From Streptomyces rimosus (GTDB taxonomy: Bacteria; Actinomycetota; Actinomycetes; Streptomycetales; Streptomycetaceae): 64,000 nt of DNA. Where the stretch lies: contig NZ_CP023688.1 in NCBI RefSeq assembly GCF_008704655.1, positions 8,869,001-8,933,000 of the forward strand. The letters run 5' to 3'. Of this stretch, positions 34,955 through 46,345 are shown piece after piece. Both the position numbers and the translations under genes were made by a program. The notes under the pieces were generated by a model. It did not search any database. It worked only from the letters and a program-made list of their open reading frames with translations, and had not been told where the DNA came from. How positions within the stretch are numbered: the stretch's first letter is position 1; every line of letters begins with the position of its first letter.

Positions 34955-34985
34955 TTCACCCGGGTGAAGTTCTCACCCGGGTGAG
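34955..34985. promoter_or_regulatory. Two adjacent 14-bp perfect palindromes
   Basis: TTCACCCGGGTGAA (34955-34968) and CTCACCCGGGTGAG (34972-34985) are each perfect and lie 17 bp apart centre to centre. They use the same TCACC/GGTGA half-sites as the island motif but with a 2-bp spacer. They are upstream of the LAL regulator. Confidence 0.7.
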
Positions 34986-35008
34986 ATGCCGCGGCGGGGC
35001 GGGACGCT

Positions 35009-35494
35009 TCAGCCCGCGTGCAGCGCCGCGACCAGTTCGTCCTCGCGGTCCTTGGTCAGCGACGTACGGATCACGCTGGGGTTGAAGGGGCGTACCGCTT
35101 CCCGTACCCGGTCCGGTGTCGAGCGGCGGACCAGCGCGAACACCGCGGCCCTGCCCGGTTCGAGGGTGCCCGCGATCTCCTTGACGAAGGCGTCGTTGAT
35201 GCCGACGTCGGAGAGCTTGCCGGCGACCGCGCCGGTGGCCGCGCCCACCGCGGCGCCGAACACCGGCATCAGGAACAGCATCCCGAACAGCGTGCCCCAC
35301 AGGGCGCCGCCGGCCGCGCCGGTCGCGGTGGGGTTGTACGACTGGCGGACATGGATCTTGCCGTCCATGGTCCGCCAGGCCAGCGCCGCGTCGTCCAGGT
35401 CCAGCAGTTCCTGGCGCGACAGGTCCTTGGCGAGCCGCAGCACCGCGTCCGCCTTCTCCCGGTCCGAGAATCCGAGTACGACGAGATCTGCCAT
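35009..35494 (-). CDS. DUF1269 general-stress-like membrane protein
   Basis: The 161-residue protein follows the DUF1269 pattern: MADLVVLGFSDREKADAVL, HVRQSYNPTATGAAGGALWG, then a Gly/Ala-rich hydrophobic hairpin LFGMLFLMPVFGAAVGAATGA, then DAFVKEIAGTLEPGRAAVFAL. Members are often induced by stress. AGGAGG precedes the ATG at 35494. It is divergent from the GH63-like gene across 173 bp that carry an island motif. Confidence 0.85.
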   Translation of the reverse strand: MADLVVLGFSDREKADAVLRLAKDLSRQELLDLDDAALAWRTMDGKIHVRQSYNPTATGAAGGALWGTLFGMLFLMPVFGAAVGAATGAVAGKLSDVGINDAFVKEIAGTLEPGRAAVFALVRRSTPDRVREAVRPFNPSVIRTSLTKDREDELVAALHAG

Positions 35495-35584
35495 CACAGC
35501 CTCCTGGTGGAGCGGCCGGCCGCACGGACTGGGGGCCGGCGCGCGGGGTCGCCTCCATCCAGCCGGGAGGCGCGGCCCGCCGCG

Positions 35585-35601
35585 TCACCCGCCCGAGGTG
35601 A
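35585..35601. promoter_or_regulatory. Inverted repeat TCACC-N7-GGTGA (island motif, copy 3)
   Basis: Perfect arms with spacer CGCCCGA, midway between the divergent DUF1269 and GH63-like genes, so it could control both. Confidence 0.65.
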
Positions 35602-35667
35602 GGCGGCTCCCGGGCGGCCGGGGCCAGTCTGGCGCCGGGTGAGCCCGCGGCAGGCAGGGAGGCAGCC

Positions 35668-38348
<2,681 letters not shown>

Positions 38349-38352
<4 letters not shown>

Positions 38353-39863
38353 CCCAGCTGCCCGCGCAGCCCGTCGTCCACGAGGTCAACACCCGGGTGT
38401 GGCTGCGCGAGATCCGGCGCCGCACCGGACGCCCGGCCGGGCTCGGCGATGTGCCCAAGGACGCGTGGGACGAGATCACCCCGCACGGCGTGGACGCCGT
38501 CTGGCTCATGGGGGTGTGGGAGCGCAGCCCGCAGGGCCGCGGCATCGCCCTGTGGGACCAGTCCCTGCGCATCGCGTTCGCCCAGGCCGTCCCCGGCATC
38601 CGGGAGGAGGAGATCGCCGGCTCGCCGTACTGCATCCGGCGCTACGAGGTGGACGCGACGCTCGGCGGCGCCGAGGGGCTGGCCGCCGCGCGCGCCGAAC
38701 TCGACGGGCGGGGCATCGGCCTGCTGCTCGACTACGTGCCCAACCACGTCGCCCCGGACAGCCCCTGGGTGTCCGCGCACCCCGAGTACTTCGTGCGCGG
38801 CACCGCCGACGACCTGCGGCACGATCCGGCCGCCTACCTCGACACCGGCACCGCCGTCCTCGCCCGCGGCCGCGACCCGTTCTTCCCGCCCTGGCCGGAC
38901 GTGGTGCAGCTGAACGCCTTCGAGCCCGCCCTGCGGCGGGCGACCGCCGACGAGCTGACCCGCATCGGGCAGACCTGCGACGGGGTGCGCTGCGACATGG
39001 CGATGCTGCTGATGAACGACATCTTCCTGCGCACCTGGGGGCAGCGCGCCGGAACCCCGCCGCCGGACGAGTTCTGGCCCACGGTCATCGGCGGCGTACG
39101 CGAGCGGCACCCCGGCATGACGTTCATCGCCGAGGCGTACTGGGACCTCGAATGGGCCCTCCAGCAGCAGGGCTTCGACTTCTGCTACGACAAGCGCCTC
39201 TACGACCGCATCCTGAACGAGGGCCCCGAGGCGGTGCGGCAGCACCTGACGGCGGACGAGGCGTACCAGCGCAAGCTCGTACGGTTCCTGGAGAACCACG
39301 ACGAGCCCAGGGCGGCACAGACACTGCACCCGGCCAAGGAACGCGCGGCGGCCATCATGATCGCCACGCTGCCCGGGGCGACGCTGTGGCACGAGGGCCA
39401 GTTCACGGGACGCCGCACCCGGCTGCCCGTCTTCCTGGACCGGCGCCCGGACGAGCCCATCGACACCGAATTGCGCGCGTTCCACGAGAAGTTGCTGGCC
39501 GCCGTGCACCGCAGCGGCATGCGGACCGGGCAGTGGCAGCTGCTGGAGTGCACGGGCTGGCCCGACAACGACTCCGCCAGGAACGTCCTCACCTGGTGCT
39601 GGGCGGGCCCCGCCGGGCGGTTCCTGACGGCCGTCAACCTCTCGGAGCATGCGGCCCAGGGCCGTATCCGGCTGCCGTGGCGCGAACCGGAGACCGGCTC
39701 CTGGCAGCTGGCCGAGCTGCTGACCGGTGCGCGGTACGACCGCGACGGGGACGAGCTGACCGGCCCCGGCCTCTTCGTCGACCTGGAGCCCTGGGCCACC
39801 CACGTCCTCGCCCTCGCCCCGGACCGGGACGCGATGCCGTCCGTCGTCACCCCCGCCGGGTGA
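38349..39863 (+). CDS. GH13 alpha-amylase-family glycosidase
   Basis: The 504-residue protein has GH13 motifs in order: DYVPNHVAPD (region I), GVRCDMAML with the nucleophile Asp (region II), FIAEAYWDLEW with the acid/base Glu (region III), and LENHDEPRA with the transition-state Asp (region IV). Regions fit the GH13 fold, but the C-terminal beta domain is short. There is no signal peptide. It is translationally coupled to the GH63-like gene, and the pair may turn over a stress-linked alpha-glucan or glucoside. Its last codons are part of an island motif. Confidence 0.87.
39847..39863. promoter_or_regulatory. Inverted repeat TCACC-N7-GGTGA (island motif, copy 4)
   Basis: Perfect arms that extend to 10 bp, GTCGTCACCC and GGGTGACGAC (39843-39867), exactly at the GH13 stop codon and 90 bp upstream of the MFS gene. 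It could also act as a terminator hairpin, so its role as operator is less certain than that of the other copies. Confidence 0.5.
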
Positions 39864-39895
39864 CGACAGCTGATCAACCGGCCGGGAGGATGCAC

Positions 39896-39931
39896 GCGCC
39901 CGGCGTACGGCGCGCACCGTACGCCGGGCGC
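39896..39931 (+). terminator. 15-bp perfect stem between GH13 and MFS genes
   Basis: 39896-39910 pairs with 39917-39931 around a 6-nt loop. It separates the glycosidase pair from the transporter gene. Confidence 0.65.
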
Positions 39932-39952
39932 CCAGCGATCGGAGGCGAGACG

Positions 39953-41365
39953 ATGGCCGTACCGCCCGGACCGGGGACCAGCGGCAGCGCGCAGGAACCA
40001 CCGCGGCATGTGCTGGTGCCGCTGGCGCTCGCCCAGTTCATCTGCAGCTTCGCCGGCTCCAACATGAACGTGATGATCAACGACATCAGCGAGGACCTCG
40101 ACACCACCGTGCAGGGGGTGCAGCTCGCGATCACCATCTTCCTGCTGGTCATGGCCGCGCTGATGATCCCCGGCGGCAAGCTGACCGACCGCTTCGGCCG
40201 CAAGCGGTGCCTGGTGGCGGGCCTGGCCGTCTACGGCGTCGGCGCCCTGCTCAGCGCGGCGGCGCCCGGCCTCGGCGTCCTGATCCTCGGCAACTCCCTC
40301 CTGGAAGGCATCGGCACGGCCCTGCTCATCCCGCCGGTCTACATCCTCACCACGCTGTACTTCACGGACACCGCCGCCCGCGCCCGCGCGTTCGGCGCGA
40401 TCATGGCGATGGGCGGCATCGGCGCGGCCGCCGGGCCGCTGATCGGCGGGCTGATCACCTCGGGGCTGAGCTGGCGGGCCGCCTTCGTCTTCCAGGCGCT
40501 GGTCATCGTGGTGATCGTCGTCCTGAGCCGCCGGATTTCCGATCCGCTGCCCCCGGAGCCCGGCCGTTCCTTCGACACCGGCGGGGCGGTCCTGTCCGCC
40601 GTCGGCCTGACCCTCGTCGTCGCCGGTATCCTCGCCGCCGACGACAACGGCTGGCTGACGGCCGGGCTGCTGGTGCTCGGGGCCGCCGTGCTGGCCTGGT
40701 TCTTCCGCTGGATACGGGCCAAGGAGCGGGCCGGCGCCGAACCGCTGCTGTCGATGAGCCTGTTCCGCGACCGCACGTCCAACCTCGGCCTGGTGACGCA
40801 GTGCCTCCAGTGGATGGTCCTGATGGGCGTCTCCTTCGTGGTGTCCGCCTACTTCCAGGTCGTCCGCGGCTACAACGCGATCCAGACCGGAGTGATCTTC
40901 ACGGCGGCCACCGTCGGCCTCCTCGCGTCCTCGCTCGCCGCCGAGCGCTTCGCGAAGCGGCGCACCCCGCGGACCCTGGTGACGACCGGCTTCGTCGTGA
41001 CCGTCGGCGGCATCGTCACGCTCCTCGCCCTGGCGGGCGGGGCGCAGAGCGCCTGGGCCAGCACCCCCGGACTGCTCCTGATCGGCCTGGGCCTCGGTGT
41101 GATGCTCACCCCGTCCGTGAACGTGGTGCAGTCCAGCTTCCCCGAGGAGCAGCAGGGGGAGATCTCCGGCCTGTCGCGCAGCGTGTCCAACCTCGGCTCG
41201 TCGCTCGGTACGGCGATCGCCGGCACCATCCTCGTCGCCGACCTGGCCGTCGGCTCCTACGCCGCCGCGCTGATCGTGCTGGCGGTCATCGGATGCGGCG
41301 GCCTCGTAGCCGCCACGCTGCTGCCCCGGCAGCGGGCCGTGGCCGGTCAGGGCAGCGGCCGCTGA
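39953..41365 (+). CDS. MFS drug:H+ antiporter (14-helix DHA2 type)
   Basis: The 470-residue membrane protein has the DHA2 pattern of 14 helices. Motif A is GGKLTDRFGRKR after helix 2, and there is a GxxxGPxxGG-like motif in helix 5 (GIGAAAGPLIGGLI). GGAGG precedes the ATG. Its last 19 bp overlap the convergent RDD gene. Drug or stress-metabolite efflux is likely. Copy 4 of the island dyad lies upstream. Confidence 0.88.
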   Translation: MAVPPGPGTSGSAQEPPRHVLVPLALAQFICSFAGSNMNVMINDISEDLDTTVQGVQLAITIFLLVMAALMIPGGKLTDRFGRKRCLVAGLAVYGVGALLSAAAPGLGVLILGNSLLEGIGTALLIPPVYILTTLYFTDTAARARAFGAIMAMGGIGAAAGPLIGGLITSGLSWRAAFVFQALVIVVIVVLSRRISDPLPPEPGRSFDTGGAVLSAVGLTLVVAGILAADDNGWLTAGLLVLGAAVLAWFFRWIRAKERAGAEPLLSMSLFRDRTSNLGLVTQCLQWMVLMGVSFVVSAYFQVVRGYNAIQTGVIFTAATVGLLASSLAAERFAKRRTPRTLVTTGFVVTVGGIVTLLALAGGAQSAWASTPGLLLIGLGLGVMLTPSVNVVQSSFPEEQQGEISGLSRSVSNLGSSLGTAIAGTILVADLAVGSYAAALIVLAVIGCGGLVAATLLPRQRAVAGQGSGR

Positions 41366-41841
41366 CCGTCGCGGGCCCGTCCGCCGTACCAGTCGTACAC
41401 CACCGCACTGCGCACGACGAGATCGGCGACGGACGCGTCACGCCTGCTCAGCGGCGTCCAGAACAGCCCCAGCGGAAAGACGACGCACAGCACGGCCCGC
41501 AGCAGGGCGCGGCCGGCGCCGAGCGGCCGCCCCGGCCGGCGGACCACACGCAGCCCCATCAGCCGGGCTCCCACGGTCTGGCCGGTCACCGTCCAACTCA
41601 CGGCCAGATAGCCGACGGTGAGGGCGAAGCCGAGAACGCCGGTGAGCCAGTCCGAGAGCTTCGGCGGGGCGAACGGCGGCCCGAGCACGAGGAAGCGGAC
41701 GGCACCGGCGAACAGGTCGGCCAGTACGGCGATGCCGAGCACCACGAGGATGTCCGCGACGGCCGCCACCGTACGGGAGACCAGCCCCGCGGCCCGGCCC
41801 TGGAACCGGGCCGGGCCGTCCGCGGGGGAGGGCCGCGTCAC
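41347..41841 (-). CDS. RDD-family membrane protein
   Basis: The 164-residue protein has the RDD signature GRAAGLVSRTVAAVADILVV, the WTVTGQTVGARLMGLRVVR segment, and three or four hydrophobic helices. GTG overlaps the stop of the upstream repeat protein (GTGA), so the two are coupled. The transported or bound substrate is unknown. Confidence 0.78.
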   Translation of the reverse strand: MTRPSPADGPARFQGRAAGLVSRTVAAVADILVVLGIAVLADLFAGAVRFLVLGPPFAPPKLSDWLTGVLGFALTVGYLAVSWTVTGQTVGARLMGLRVVRRPGRPLGAGRALLRAVLCVVFPLGLFWTPLSRRDASVADLVVRSAVVYDWYGGRARDGQRPLP

Positions 41842-42338
41842 GAAGGAGTCCGGCGCAGCAGCCGGTCGGTGACGGCGTCCACCAGCCGGTCCGCCCGCGC
41901 GCCGCGCAGCCGTACGGCGTCCAGCGCCTCGCCGGTCAGGTCGCCGCCCGTGTCCCGGACGATCGCGCCGACATCGATCTCTTCGAGCACCTGCCGCGCG
42001 TAACCGGCCAGATCGACCCGGTCCAGTACGGCGTCGACGTCCACGCGCCGCGCGACCCGCGCCACGTCGACGCGGTCGGCGACCCGGTCGACATCGATGC
42101 GCTCTGCCACCTTGTTCACGTCCACCCGGGCCACCAGGGCCTCCAGGTCGAGCTGGCCGACGACCGCCGCGACCAGCCGCCGCAGCACGGCGCGCCGGGC
42201 GTCGCCGACGCCGTCCGCGACCCGTACGGCCGCCGTGGCCGCCACCGTACCCGCGGCGGCCACGGCGCCCAGGGCCAGCCGCGGCCCGAGCAACAGGGCG
42301 GCGCCCAGCGGGCCTTCGGTGGCGCGGTGTCCAGCCAT
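41838..42338 (-). CDS. Protein with phased nine-residue repeats
   Basis: The 166-residue protein starts with a hydrophobic helix region (LALGAVAAAGTVAATAAV) and then has six exact nine-residue units at residues 63-116 of the form VDVxxVAxR: LDLEALVAR, VDVNKVAER, IDVDRVADR, VDVARVARR, VDVDAVLDR, VDLAGYARQ. After a four-residue insert comes IDVGAIVRD. This periodicity suggests a small solenoid or an amphipathic helical rod. It is coupled to the RDD gene; together they may form a membrane assembly (inference). Family unknown to me. Confidence 0.65.
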   Translation of the reverse strand: MAGHRATEGPLGAALLLGPRLALGAVAAAGTVAATAAVRVADGVGDARRAVLRRLVAAVVGQLDLEALVARVDVNKVAERIDVDRVADRVDVARVARRVDVDAVLDRVDLAGYARQVLEEIDVGAIVRDTGGDLTGEALDAVRLRGARADRLVDAVTDRLLRRTPS

Positions 42339-42372
42339 GGCCGCATCGCAGCGCCGCCCGGCGCGGCATGCG

Positions 42373-42389
42373 TCATCCGCCGCGGGTGA
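42373..42389. promoter_or_regulatory. Inverted repeat TCATC-N7-GGTGA (island motif, copy 5)
   Basis: One mismatch from the perfect dyad, spacer CGCCGCG, 35 bp upstream of the repeat-protein start. It is the right-hand limit of the motif in the island. Confidence 0.6.
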
Positions 42390-42425
42390 GAGCAGGTGTA
42401 CGAACCGCGCCGCGCGGCCCGCGGA

Positions 42426-43733
42426 TCAGCCGTCCACGGCCTTCAGCACGTCCCTCAGGTCCACGAACTTGAAGTTCGTGGAGGGGCGCGCCGGGTCCCC
42501 GGGCGCGTCGTGCCCGTCCTGCACGACCAGCAGCCCGTTCGGATACTTGGCGCCCAGCGGCGCCTTCAGCGCGGCGGCACCGTCGCACTCCTCCGAGCCG
42601 TCCAGGGCCGGCGAGGCGGGGGCGACGCGGAAGCCGCCCTCGTACTCGTTGTCGTCGGATATCTCGCGGTCGTAGGCGACGAAGGTGTTGTCACCCTGGC
42701 TGGACGCCAGCAGATAGCCGTCGCCCTTGGGCTCCTCGACGAGCGTCAGGCCCTCGACGTCGGCCGTCAGCCGCTTGCCGCCGTAGCCGGGGTCGGCGCC
42801 CGCGACACACTTCCCGGCCGCGTCGTCGTACGTGGCCGGTACGCCGTACTCGCGGACCTTGTCGATCAGCTTCGGCGTGCCGGTCAGATCGGCACGCAGC
42901 CGCCAGATGCCCACGTCCTCCTGCCCCGCGTACAGCGTGCCGTTGTGGGCATCGACCACCATGCCCTCGACCTGAGGGAGTTCGCCGGGCTCGGCGCAGG
43001 GGGACCACTTCTTGCCGTTGGGCAGGCGGAAGGCGGCGGGCAGGTCCAGGGTGCGGACCTTGCGGTAGCCGACCGTGCCGCCGGCGCCCGGCGTCAGCTC
43101 CAGCAGCGCGAGGGTCGTCCGCTCACGGCGGCTGACCAGGGCGTACGAGCGGCCGGTGGCCTGGTCGGTCCAGGTGGCCAGCCCGTAGGCGGTGCGCTGC
43201 TCGTCGATCTCCTGCTGGGAGGCGGAGAAGACCGGCGGGGCCGCGGGGTCGGTCACGTCGGTGAGCGGGCCGCCCGCGCGGTCGCGGTCGATCCGGTAGA
43301 AGCGCAGCCGGTCGTTGCCGCGGTCGCTGACCACCGCGAGGTCGGCGCGGCCCGACGACAGGCGCAGCCCGGATACCAGGTCGACGTTGTTGAACCGTCC
43401 GGCGGCGTGCCCGGGTCCGGGCGCGGCGGGCGCGGGCAGCGACTGCACCTCGCGGGCGTCGAGGTCGTAGACCCGCAGGCCGCCCTTCTTCGCGGTGGCG
43501 ATCACCAGACTGCGGCCCGGGTCGGCGGCGTCGCGCCAGATCGCCGGGTCGTCGGCGTCGGCCTCGCCCCCGGCCGCGTCGTCGTGCAGGGCCGGGGTCT
43601 CGGCCCGCGGGGTGACGGCGGGCGGCGCGGACGGGGCGGCCCCGGCCGGGAAGGGGACGGCCGCGACGGCGAGCGCGGCGAGTGCCGTGGCGAGGGCGAG
43701 CGTCGCCGACCGGACGCTGCGGGAGGTGGCCAC
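42426..43733 (-). CDS. Beta-propeller phytase
   Basis: The 435-residue protein has a signal peptide (cleavage near GAAPSA, about residue 32) and BPP phytase motifs: DADDPAIWRDAADP, ATAKKGGLRVYDLDGRE-like, RFNNVDLVSGLRL, VVSDRGNDRLRFYRID, VEGMVVDAHNGTLYAGQEDVGIWR, and LLASSQGDNTFVAYDR. Acidic residues in these motifs bind calcium and substrate phosphates in known BPPs. It is exported and releases phosphate from phytate. A pair of 11-nt repeats upstream resembles PHO-box geometry. Confidence 0.9.
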   Translation of the reverse strand: MATSRSVRSATLALATALAALAVAAVPFPAGAAPSAPPAVTPRAETPALHDDAAGGEADADDPAIWRDAADPGRSLVIATAKKGGLRVYDLDAREVQSLPAPAAPGPGHAAGRFNNVDLVSGLRLSSGRADLAVVSDRGNDRLRFYRIDRDRAGGPLTDVTDPAAPPVFSASQQEIDEQRTAYGLATWTDQATGRSYALVSRRERTTLALLELTPGAGGTVGYRKVRTLDLPAAFRLPNGKKWSPCAEPGELPQVEGMVVDAHNGTLYAGQEDVGIWRLRADLTGTPKLIDKVREYGVPATYDDAAGKCVAGADPGYGGKRLTADVEGLTLVEEPKGDGYLLASSQGDNTFVAYDREISDDNEYEGGFRVAPASPALDGSEECDGAAALKAPLGAKYPNGLLVVQDGHDAPGDPARPSTNFKFVDLRDVLKAVDG

Positions 43734-43816
43734 GAAGGGGCTCCTTCATGTCGGAAGGGTGGTTGAAGGGGAAAGCAGGGGGAGTCTGGGGGGTGCGTGT
43801 GACGGCTTACCGGTAG

Positions 43817-43849
43817 GTAACGTGTCCGGTGCCCGTACGGAACGTGAAC
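43817..43849 (-). promoter_or_regulatory. Two 11-nt repeats, weak PHO-box candidate
   Basis: On the minus strand GTTCACGTTCC (43849-43839) and GGACACGTTAC (43827-43817) share 8 of 11 bases and start 22 nt apart, two 11-nt steps, before the phytase gene. PhoP boxes in Streptomyces are built from 11-nt GTTCACC-type units. The middle unit is poor here. Confidence 0.3.
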
Positions 43850-43976
43850 GGCCCGTACTGAGACGCCCGTTGAGCCGAGCGGTAGGTGAAGGTAGCGCGA
43901 AACAACGGGAGTTGTCTGGCCTGCCCGGTGAAGTGACCTCTTGATCGGCTCCCGACGAGCCGGACTCCCTACCCGG

Positions 43977-44924
43977 TCACTCCGCCCATTCCGGTGCCCA
44001 CACCTCGTCGCCCCGCTCTCCCGGCTGTGCGGCGGGCGCCGTGTACCGGCCGCGCAGATGGTCGCGGAGCGCGGCCAGTGCGGGGTGCGGGTTGTCGCGG
44101 TGCCAGATGAGGGAGTGCGGGTAGACCGGTGTCGGGTGGTGCAGGGGCACGCGTCGCAGGTCGTGTTCGGCGGGCCAGGCGAACCGCGTCCACGCGCCGA
44201 CGAGTGTCGCGATGCGCGGGGAGTCGGCGATGGTGTCCAGGAGGGGTTCGGTGCCGAAGTCGGGGCCAGTCACCTCGATGGTGAACCCGAACGCGGCGGC
44301 GAGGTCGTCGTAGTAGGCCGCCCACTCGGTGCCGGTGACGATGCCCGGCATCCAGATCCGGTGCCCGGCGAGCCCGCCGGGGGTGACCGCGCGCGCGTCG
44401 GCCAGCGGATGGGCGGGCCCGGTGACGAGCTGCACGGGCTCGTCGTGGACCCGTACCGCCTCGATGCCGTCGGGCAGCTGCCGTGCGGGTGCGGTCACGG
44501 CGCGGAACGACGCGTCGATCGTGCCGGACCGTACGGCGGCGAGCGCCGCGTCCGCGTCGAAGAGGGTCACCACGTCGAGCGCGGTGTCGGGGTACGCGCG
44601 GTGGAAGTCGCGCACCAGGTCGGCCGGTGCGAGCCGGCGCCCGATCACGTCCACGCGCAGCGCCCGGCTCCCCGGCCGTACGGAGGCGGCCGCCCGCTCC
44701 TCGGCGCGCAGCAGCTCGCGGGCGTGCGGCAGGAACGCCTGCCCGTCGATGGTGAGCCGCGCCCCGCGCGCCGTGCGGTCGAAGAGCCGTACCCCGAGGT
44801 CCTTCTCCAGCGCGGCGATGCGCTTGGAGACGGCCTGCTGGGTGATCGACAGCAGCGCGGCGGCTTCCCGGAACTGCCCGGAGTCCGCGACGGCGACGAC
44901 GGTGCGTACGGCATGGAGATCCAC
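43977..44924 (-). CDS. LysR-family regulator
   Basis: The 315-residue protein has the N-terminal LysR helix-turn-helix (VADSGQFREAAALLSITQQAVSKRI, in pieces) and the periplasmic-binding-like effector domain. It is divergent from an MFS exporter across 146 bp, the classic arrangement for a LysR regulator and its target. A small hairpin (43946-43962) lies beyond its stop. Confidence 0.9.
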   Translation of the reverse strand: MDLHAVRTVVAVADSGQFREAAALLSITQQAVSKRIAALEKDLGVRLFDRTARGARLTIDGQAFLPHARELLRAEERAAASVRPGSRALRVDVIGRRLAPADLVRDFHRAYPDTALDVVTLFDADAALAAVRSGTIDASFRAVTAPARQLPDGIEAVRVHDEPVQLVTGPAHPLADARAVTPGGLAGHRIWMPGIVTGTEWAAYYDDLAAAFGFTIEVTGPDFGTEPLLDTIADSPRIATLVGAWTRFAWPAEHDLRRVPLHHPTPVYPHSLIWHRDNPHPALAALRDHLRGRYTAPAAQPGERGDEVWAPEWAE

Positions 44925-45070
44925 GGGAGCACTCTAGAGGAGCGCGCACAACCACCGGTTGTCGCCGGGGTCACCCACGGTTGTTTGCTTCCGCCCCGCC
45001 CGCCCGCTGTGATGTCTCCGCCCGACGATCCGTCGGGCAGGTGGACACGAGGAAAGGTGCGGGGCGGGGT

Positions 45071-46345
45071 ATGGGGGCCAAACGGTCGCTGGGGCGGTCC
45101 TTCGGGTGGCTGTGGGCGGCGTACGCGGTCAGTACGTTCGGGACCTCGCTCGCCTTCGACGCGTTCGCGCTGATCGCGGTCCTGGTGCTGCACGCCGGGC
45201 CCGCCCAGGTGTCGGCGCTCGCCGCGGTCGGGCCCGCGGTGGGGGCCGTGCTGGCGGTGCCGCTCGGCCCGTGGGTGGAGTTCCGGCGCAAGCGGCCGGT
45301 GATGATCGCGATGGATCTGGTCCGGTGCGGGCTGCTGCTGAGCATCCCCGCCGCGTACCTGCTCGGGCGGCTCGGCTTCGTCCAGCTGCTGGTCGTGTCC
45401 ATGGTGATCGCCGCGGCCGACATCACCTTCAACGCGGCCGCCGGCGCCTGCCTGAAGGCCCTCGTCGGGCCGCCGGACCTGATCGTCGCGAACGGGCGGT
45501 TCGAGGCCACGCAGTGGACCTCCACCGTGCTCGGCCTGCCGCTCGGCGGCGCCGCGGCCGGGCTGTTCGGGCCGGTGACGACCGTACTGGCCGACGCGGT
45601 CAGCTATCTGCTGTCGGCCGCCGGCATCCGGGCGATCGGCGGCGGGGAACCGCGTCCGGTACGGGACGGGGCACCGCCGACGGCACGCGCCGCCGGGCTC
45701 CTGGAGGGCTGGCGGCACATCCTCGCCCACCCCGTCCTGCGCCCGCTGTTCCTCAACTCCGTCCTGGTCAACGGCCTGATCATGGCGACAGCGCCACTGG
45801 CCGCGGTCCTCATGCTCGGCCCCCTCGGCTTCCCGCCCTGGCAGTACGCCCTCGCCTTCGCGGTGCCCTGCCTCGGCGGTCTGCTCGGCTCGCGCCTGGC
45901 CGGTCCGCTCGTCGCGCGCTTCGGACAGCACCGGGTCCTGCGCACGGCCGGGACGCTGCGGGCCTGCTGGCTGATCGGCCTGGCCTTCGTCCACCCCGGT
46001 GTGTCCGGGCTGCTGCTCGTCATGGCCGTCGAGTTCGCGATGATCGTCTGCATCGGTGTCTTCAACCCGCTGCTCGCCGCCCACCGGCTGGACCTCACCG
46101 CGCCGGACCGCGTCGCCCGTACGCTCTCCGCCTGGTCGGCGACCGGCAAACTCACCACCGCGGCCCTGACCGCCCTGTGGGGCCTGCTGGCCGCCCTCAC
46201 CGGCCCCCGTACCGCCATGGCCCTCGCCGGCGCCCTCATCCTGACGACTCCGTTCCTGCTGCCGCGGCGGCCGGCCGGAGTGGCCTCCGCCTCACCGGAG
46301 CCCGCCCGGGCCCCCGCAGCAGAAGCCGGCCCTCCGCATAAGTGA
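45071..46345 (+). CDS. MFS transporter, 12-helix type
   Basis: The 424-residue membrane protein has helices typical of the macrolide-efflux-like MFS group: WAAYAVSTFGTSLAFDAFAL, LAAVGPAVGAVLAVPLGPW, AVPCLGGLLGSRLAGPLVAR, ending PFLLPRRPAGV. Start ATG 45071 follows GGGGCGGGG. It is probably controlled by the divergent LysR. Its last 110 bp overlap the convergent racemase gene. Confidence 0.85.
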   Translation: MGAKRSLGRSFGWLWAAYAVSTFGTSLAFDAFALIAVLVLHAGPAQVSALAAVGPAVGAVLAVPLGPWVEFRRKRPVMIAMDLVRCGLLLSIPAAYLLGRLGFVQLLVVSMVIAAADITFNAAAGACLKALVGPPDLIVANGRFEATQWTSTVLGLPLGGAAAGLFGPVTTVLADAVSYLLSAAGIRAIGGGEPRPVRDGAPPTARAAGLLEGWRHILAHPVLRPLFLNSVLVNGLIMATAPLAAVLMLGPLGFPPWQYALAFAVPCLGGLLGSRLAGPLVARFGQHRVLRTAGTLRACWLIGLAFVHPGVSGLLLVMAVEFAMIVCIGVFNPLLAAHRLDLTAPDRVARTLSAWSATGKLTTAALTALWGLLAALTGPRTAMALAGALILTTPFLLPRRPAGVASASPEPARAPAAEAGPPHK

